Source of the DNA: Strigops habroptila
Taxonomy: Eukaryota; Chordata; Aves; Psittaciformes; Psittacidae
DNA: 64,000 nt
Assembly (NCBI RefSeq): GCF_004027225.2
Contig: NC_044282.2
Coordinates: 51,614,576-51,678,575 of the forward strand
Direction: 5' to 3'
Each line of letters starts with the position of its first letter. Position 1 is the stretch's first letter. Positions 58,175 through 64,000 of this stretch are shown piece by piece. The position numbers were made by a program, and so were the translations under genes. The notes beneath the pieces were generated by a model. That model made no database searches and was not told the origin of the DNA. It was given only the letters and a program-made list of their open reading frames with translations.

Positions 58175-59718
58175 CCCTGTCTCCTCTGTGGAGGATTTTG
58201 CATAACCTTCCCTGGACAGCTGAAGTCTTCCAGCGGTGAATGTGTAAAGAACAGTTTTAAGGCAACTGGTGGAACAAGAAAGGTAAGGAACCATTGACCT
58301 ATTTAAGGTAAGTGTTCAAAACTAACAGTAAAAGAAAACCTAGCTGGAGATTGATGGGTGTCACAAACTAAATGAACTGTCTCACAGGGTGACCAGAAAT
58401 CATCACCAAATTTGGGGAAAATTAACCCAAAAACTGTGGAGGAGTGGATCTGACCACAAACAGATTGGACAAAAGGACCCTGCTTTTGCTACCCACCAAA
58501 GGCAGAGAAGTCATGCCTGTGGCCCTGGGTCTGTGTCAGTAACTGTTTCCCATGCGCTCTGGTCACTGTGAGTGATGTGTGGGAACATGATGTCCCTGGA
58601 GCTGCTGAGCTGAGCGGCTGATGGTCAGAAGGTGGCCACGTGTGCAAAGGGGTTGCTGTGGTGTCTGTTCACACTGTCTGTAAGTGTTGAGTGCTGTTTG
58701 TGTATAACTGTAGCAATATCAGTAGCATAAACAATAACAGCTGCAATGCTATTTCATGTAATAAAGGATGCTAGAATTTGTTATTCCTTGTCTTGGTCAT
58801 CATTCTGTTCCGCTGTCAGTCACTCTGTGCAAATACATCCTCAACTCTCGGAGCCATAGTTTCCTTGAGGTAATGAAATTATTATAGGTAAAAAAAGCAT
58901 CCCTTCTTTCATGGCTAAACCACTGCTTTCTTTTCCCCATTTTCTTTGTGCACTTTAGCATCTTTACCAGAATGTAAAGAATATTCATTCACCTTGTGCC
59001 TGTCAGTGCATGTCATTCTTCTGTTTGCAACACCTTTTCCAAGAGGCAAGCTTGGCAGTGATGCCTAATGAATGGTCAGAGCTGCCTGCGTCCCTCTACA
59101 TATTTCGTACCTAGCCTAATCTTATATTGGGCACTCTCTTGTCCTAGGCTGACGAGTGTAACCTTGGGAATTGCCCCTTGCTCTGCAGATGGGAACCGCA
59201 GAGCTGGAGGGTTTACTTGTAATTAGCACCTGTGTCCTCGGGAGGGCGCAGGAGTCTCTCCGGCCGCTGCTCAGCCTGGTCCCCGTTGACCGCGGCTCCC
59301 TCCCGGCCTTATGGCTTTATTGCACTGTGCAGTGTGTTTTTACAATATTACAAAACAGGTTACTACACTTTTCCAGAACTTCATTTTAGGAATTGCCTGA
59401 GATTTCCTCCAGCTTGCATTAACTACACTCAACATTTAAAGCAGATCTGCCCTGTCGACAAGCCCATCACAGTAATTATATGGTGTCAAAGTTGCCCATG
59501 TTTTTCCACCCCAAACAAATTCTAATCATGTTTCCATTAATCCTTCCACCTGACAATACTCACATGCAGGCTAAGGTTATGGGGCAAAGTAGCACCCTGG
59601 AGGTGTCTTCGTTACTTCTCGCAGTTTAAACAGAATCATGATATCTAGCAACCATTTACTGGAATAGGAAGAGAATTGCAGTCGTCCTGTTACAGCTCAG
59701 CTCTTGTTGTGGTTTTTT

Positions 59719-59719
59719 T

Positions 59720-59752
<33 letters not shown>
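59719..59752 (+). repeat. Poly(T) tract
   Basis: About 30 nearly uninterrupted T. Simple repeat. Confidence 0.9.
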
Positions 59753-59755
<3 letters not shown>

Positions 59756-60547
59756 ATGTAGCACACTTTGTCTTGGACCATAATTGTGATTCTGGGCAAT
59801 ACAATAATAAAAATAAATCTGAGATTATTTATATCCAATCAAACCTAAATTAGCAGCTGGTTTAACTAGAAATCAAGAAGAAGTCTTTTCTGTCACAATT
59901 TTAATTTCTAAAGAATACTGAAATCTTAAAGGTTTTACTTCAGCTCTATGGCCAAAATGCCTAAGATTACAGACAAAATTTTCCTTCCGGTCTTTCAATC
60001 AGTATAAGGGCAAAAAGAGGAAGAAATGATGTAGTATTATGCACACTTTTAGGCCTAACAACTATGTGGAACCATGTGCTGATGTCAGTGTATCTTAATC
60101 TTACCAGCCTTGCCGCTCTTAACATAATTCTCCCACAGTAAGCAGTGACTGGGCAATAGGGTCAGATATGTAGTGACATGACCCTTGGATGAAGGAAAAA
60201 AGGAGGTCCATACAATCTACTACAGTTATGTGTTAAGCATACTTTTAAAGCTATTTCAACTGCATGCAAATGCATGACAAATTAGTCAAATCACAGTTCC
60301 TCTAAGATTAGGTAATAGATAATTCTATGCTGATAGGAATAATAAAACAAAGAGAGATTTTGCATTCTCACCCTTATAAAGTGACCCTTGTACAATGTCC
60401 ACCACTCATTTTCTTCACAGGGTTGCAATACAGAATAATAGATATTAAATCAACCATCTGTCTCTCTCTGTTTCCTCCTCCTCCCATTAATCTGTTCCTA
60501 GACTGTGTGCTCACGTGCAGGCCTAATTCAAATGTTTTCCATGTAAG

Positions 60548-60570
60548 AATAAATAAATAAATAAATAATG
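60548..60570 (+). repeat. (AATA)n microsatellite
   Basis: Five or so AATA units, imperfect at the edges. Confidence 0.85.
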
Positions 60571-60937
60571 GGGAGACAGAAAACACACAGTTCATCTGTA
60601 AGTGATATCTGCAAGAGCAGACACATTAGATAGAATAAGGCCATTAACTAAAATTCAACAACTTATGCTGGGCTGTCTCTGCTGCAAGATACGCTTCCTC
60701 TGGGGATACGAATGATATCCTAAATCATCACTGATTTGATTTTCAGTTAGACACAGTGCTGCTACAGGAGTACAGTAGAGCTAAAATCTCCAGAGTCAGG
60801 AAACAATCTGTCTCAGAGTTATGAGTGGTTTTCTTTGGGCTTCCCCAGATTCAGGAGCAGTAGGTATGATGATTGCTAGCTGACAACTCACAGATTAAAC
60901 CAGGACCTGCACAGTTAAAAGGACAAATGTTCTAGAC

Positions 60938-61445
60938 TGGTAGAATGGTTTGGGTTCGAAGGGACCTTAAAGATCATCTAGTTCCAACCCCTTGCCATGG
61001 GCAGGGACACCTTCCACCAGACCAGATTGCTCAAAGACCCATCCAACCTGTCCTTGAACACTGCCAGGGATGGGGCAGCCACAACTTCTCTGGGCAACCT
61101 GTGCCAGTGTCTCACCACCCTCACAGGGAAGAGCTTCTTCCTAATATCTAATATAAATTTCCCCTCTTTCAGTTTAAAGTCATGCTCCCTTGTCCTATCC
61201 CTACGTGCCCTTGTAAGAAGCCCCTCATCAGATTTCTTGTAGGCCCCTTTAGGTATTGGAAGGCTGCTCTAAGGTCTCCCCAGAGCCTTCCCTTCTCCAG
61301 ACTGAACAAGCCCAACTCCCTCAGCCTGTCTTCATAGGCGAGATGCTCCAGCCCTCTAATAATTTTTCTGGCCCTCCTCTGGACTTGCTCCAGCAGGTCC
61401 ATGTCCTTCTTGTGTTGAGAGCGCCAGATATGGATGCAGTTCCAG
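60938..61445 (-). mobile_element. CR1 fragment (ORF2 end plus 3' UTR)
   Basis: The reverse strand carries [20 protein letters not shown] and [18 protein letters not shown], then the 3' UTR with TTCCAACCCCTTGCCATGGG in plus orientation. It lacks the rest of the element. Confidence 0.88.
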
Positions 61446-64000
61446 GTCCCGCGTTAAAGCTTTATAAGGCATGCTATGGTAGTTCTTTCTTTTCTGATTA
61501 GGATACAGCAGAACATTTGAAATAAGCCTCCCACAAGACTGTTGGTTGTAACCATATTGTCTTGTGAAGCGCATCATTTTTTGCACAAAGAGCCATGCCT
61601 CCACCCCACCTTCTCTCCGCTCATCTTTTGTGTCATCTGCTTCAGCGTGGTGGTGCAAGAGCCATGGATGCCCTTCCCTGAACCAGGACCATAACCTATG
61701 GAGTTATGTACGAGATCTCCTATAATTGAGAGTACCATTCTCAAAGTTCGTCTGCATCAATAAACCTGAGCCAAATTAAGCAAAAAGAGTTACACCAGGA
61801 GGTAATTTGGCCCTCAAAGTCCAGTTAGGATTTGAGAATAGGAATTTATGTGCGGTGGAGAGCAGTTTGTAGAAATGTCTGGAACCAAATGCAAAGCAAT
61901 TTAGATTACTGCGATAGCACAAAAGAGCTTTGTGTAGACAATTTAAGACATCTGCCCATGGTCCAGACATCTGTGTGCAATGAATACGATTTCTGAGCTA
62001 GCTCTTTATTTATCATTCAGTAATGTCCATTAATAATTGCTGCCCCCGTACAACCCTGTCTTTGTCTATATGTAGTTATATATGGTTACTTGACAACTGT
62101 AATAAACAAGGAAAGAATTACTTGTTCTTAAATTGAAAATACAGTCTGTGATCTAGTTCTATTTCAAATACAGACAAACACATTTCACTCTTCCCTCCCA
62201 TTCTCTGTCTAAATTTGAAGATGCTATTGCATATTTATGTCCCTCAAAGTAATGGACACATAAACTAGCTCCTGTCATGCAGATGGGTCATGCAGATATA
62301 ATCATTTTGTATTTGTAGCTCTTCTTCAGTTTCAATCCTTCTGCAATGCTGAAGAACCTGAAACACTCAGGCCTATGCTCAGAAGCCAGGATTCTTCTCT
62401 TCAGACAGATTTCTTGTCTTCAGTCACTTCCAATACTTCTTGGGATTTATGCTCACTATTTCACTGATTTAGAATCCTATCTTTTCTCTGTTTATGCGAT
62501 GTCTTTGAGATCTCACCTTATCATTTCCTTGTCTAGTAAGTAAGCCTTTGGCGCTGTAAGAATGAAGGAAATTTTATTTGGTGCAAGACCATGCACCAGT
62601 ACTAATTAGACTTTGTAGCAACAGAGATAGAGAGTGAAAATAGTGTGTAATCAGCAGTAAATAAACAGATTTGTTCCATCTGTTCAAGTAATTCCATTGT
62701 CTTATTAGCAGTCAAAATGAAGCAATATAGAACCAAGAGGAGAGTAATCTTGCCAGAGTATCTCTATAAAATTTAACTTGAAAGTCTCATTGTAATTTAT
62801 TTAAGTACAATTTTTGTCTTGTTTATTGAAGTCTCTAATGTTTAATGTTGTAGTCCTGAATAAACAACAATCTGATCCTCTCTGATTTCAGTAAACTGTG
62901 GATTAGGCTCTTGGTATTTGGAGGATGAGGTTGTCTGTGTTCTCAGCACACTGTAAAGAGTGAAAAACTTTTTTTATTGATTGATTTATTTTGAAATTTG
63001 GAAGTGTATTCAATTTCATCAGTGTTTCTCTGCATTGCACTGCTGATAGAGCTCCATATCTCCCGTGGGGAAGAAGATAGGTTCAAATTTGGATGACACA
63101 TCTCTTTTCCCTAGAATTGGCAGCCATCCAGTGTTAAGTTAAAGGTCTCATAGCACTTTTCATAATGGTTAACGGACAACTCTGGCTTTTTTTTTTTTTT
63201 TTTGCCAGATTTCCTTCTTCTGTGGAAACAGAATCTAATCATAAAGACCCAAATGATGAATGGCCTTTATGCAGGACTATAAAATATAGATATTGTCTGG
63301 GAATATCCACCTTGTACAATGGCTTTCGTAAGGAACTAGTATATGGAGAGTACCCTATGAATAAGGCCAGAGAGGCAAAATGGCTTAGCCTCCAGTTCGA
63401 CTCCACAGCATTCTGTAGAAAAGACTGTGCTAAAGAAAAGCCGTGTTGGATCTTCCAAACTCCTCTTCCATGTTTTCCCTTCTTCATCTTGAGCAATGAG
63501 ACAAAAGAGGAATTATTGCACTGATTTAGAACATTATACCGAGATTAGGGCAGTCTGCTTCAGATTTTCTATGTGATCTTGGAAGTTTCATTAGGCATCA
63601 GTATCTACATGCCCCATTTATAAGACATTTTCACAGTACTGTTAGGTAAGGTACAAAAAAGTTTGTGAACTGCTCACACACTACAGAATATGTGTAGCAA
63701 AAAAAGCCATATGAGCCATATAAGTATGGAATATCATTTATGTTTTACTGTAGTGGCAGTATTTTAAATATAATCTATCTAGACTTACACTGCCTTTGGG
63801 TAACTACAGGGAAAATTGGCTCTAGATTAGGTATTTTACAGGAAATAAAGAAGTTTGTGGCCTAAGGAGATACTGCTCACATCTTTTCTGCATTTCATGT
63901 ACTCCTATTGATTCCACAATAAATGTCATTGAACATTCATCAGTTTGAGTCAAAAAAATGGCATTATGTCCTGGTAATGAATTTGACATTTGTTTTACTC
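61446..64000. other. Intergenic, no recognised gene (right edge)
   Basis: AT-rich. An open frame at 63165-63524 begins with a poly(T)-encoded Phe run and shows no family resemblance. The next gene is outside the window. Confidence 0.55.

Larger units (their letters stand above)
58180..60937. other. Intergenic, no recognised gene
   Basis: 58320-58800 is richer in GC, has an AATAAA at about 58760 and resembles a decayed repeat or LTR, but I found no target duplication. Also holds a T-run (59719-59752). No coding frame of note. Confidence 0.5.

Noticed and set aside
63360-63420. tRNA-like words (GGCTTAGC ... GTTCGACTCC)
   Set aside because: No acceptor stem or anticodon arm could be paired around them.
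63165-63524. 119-codon open frame near the right edge, preceded by a poly(T) tract and cag
   Set aside because: Starts with a poly(T)-encoded Phe run, no recognisable domain, no promoter or partner exon.
1-64000. Search for CRISPR arrays, operons, phage or plasmid features
   Set aside because: Nothing of the kind; the window is vertebrate nuclear DNA.

Overview
The window is nuclear DNA of a bird, most likely a neoavian. The evidence is AT-rich intergenic sequence, split genes with GT-AG introns, many chicken-repeat-1 (CR1) LINE copies with the ATTCTATG-type tail, and solo LTRs of bird ERVL type. No bacterial operon, CRISPR array, rRNA or tRNA gene was seen.

Layout. (1) 1-19.2 kb, + strand: GEN1, the Holliday-junction resolvase of the XPG/FEN1 family. 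Its first exons (about 115 codons) lie left of the window; eleven coding exons give 840 codons here. One GEN1 intron holds a nearly full-length antisense CR1 (about 5957-10350) with decayed ORF1 and ORF2. Other introns hold older CR1 pieces and one solo LTR with a perfect 5-bp target duplication. (2) 19.2-34.2 kb: intergenic, with one strong unexplained item. This is an intronless 125-codon frame on the - strand (24845-25222) with a good Kozak start, a TATA box just upstream and a poly(A) signal downstream; I do not recognise the protein. (3) 34466-34981, +: MSGN1 (mesogenin 1), a single-exon bHLH factor of presomitic mesoderm. (4) 35-44 kb: intergenic, with a solo ERVL-type LTR and one half of a diverged repeat pair that flanks MSGN1. 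(5) 44632-57000, -: a 21-exon ZP-domain egg-coat protein, best named ZPAX. I assembled it exon by exon: all phases agree, and it gives 934 codons from a signal peptide to a stop. (6) 57-64 kb: a second copy of the same LTR family in opposite orientation, one CR1 copy, and otherwise no recognisable gene.

The three named genes share no pathway. GEN1 acts in DNA repair and recombination, MSGN1 in mesoderm patterning and ZPAX in the egg envelope. As I recall it, GEN1 and MSGN1 are also neighbours in other vertebrates. Items most worth a second look: the small orphan gene candidate, the duplicated splice donor in ZPAX exon 6, the absence of a membrane anchor in ZPAX, the frame-preserving open intron in GEN1, and the direct repeat pair around MSGN1. 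All exon calls come from reading splice signals and frame; no alignment or transcript data were available.
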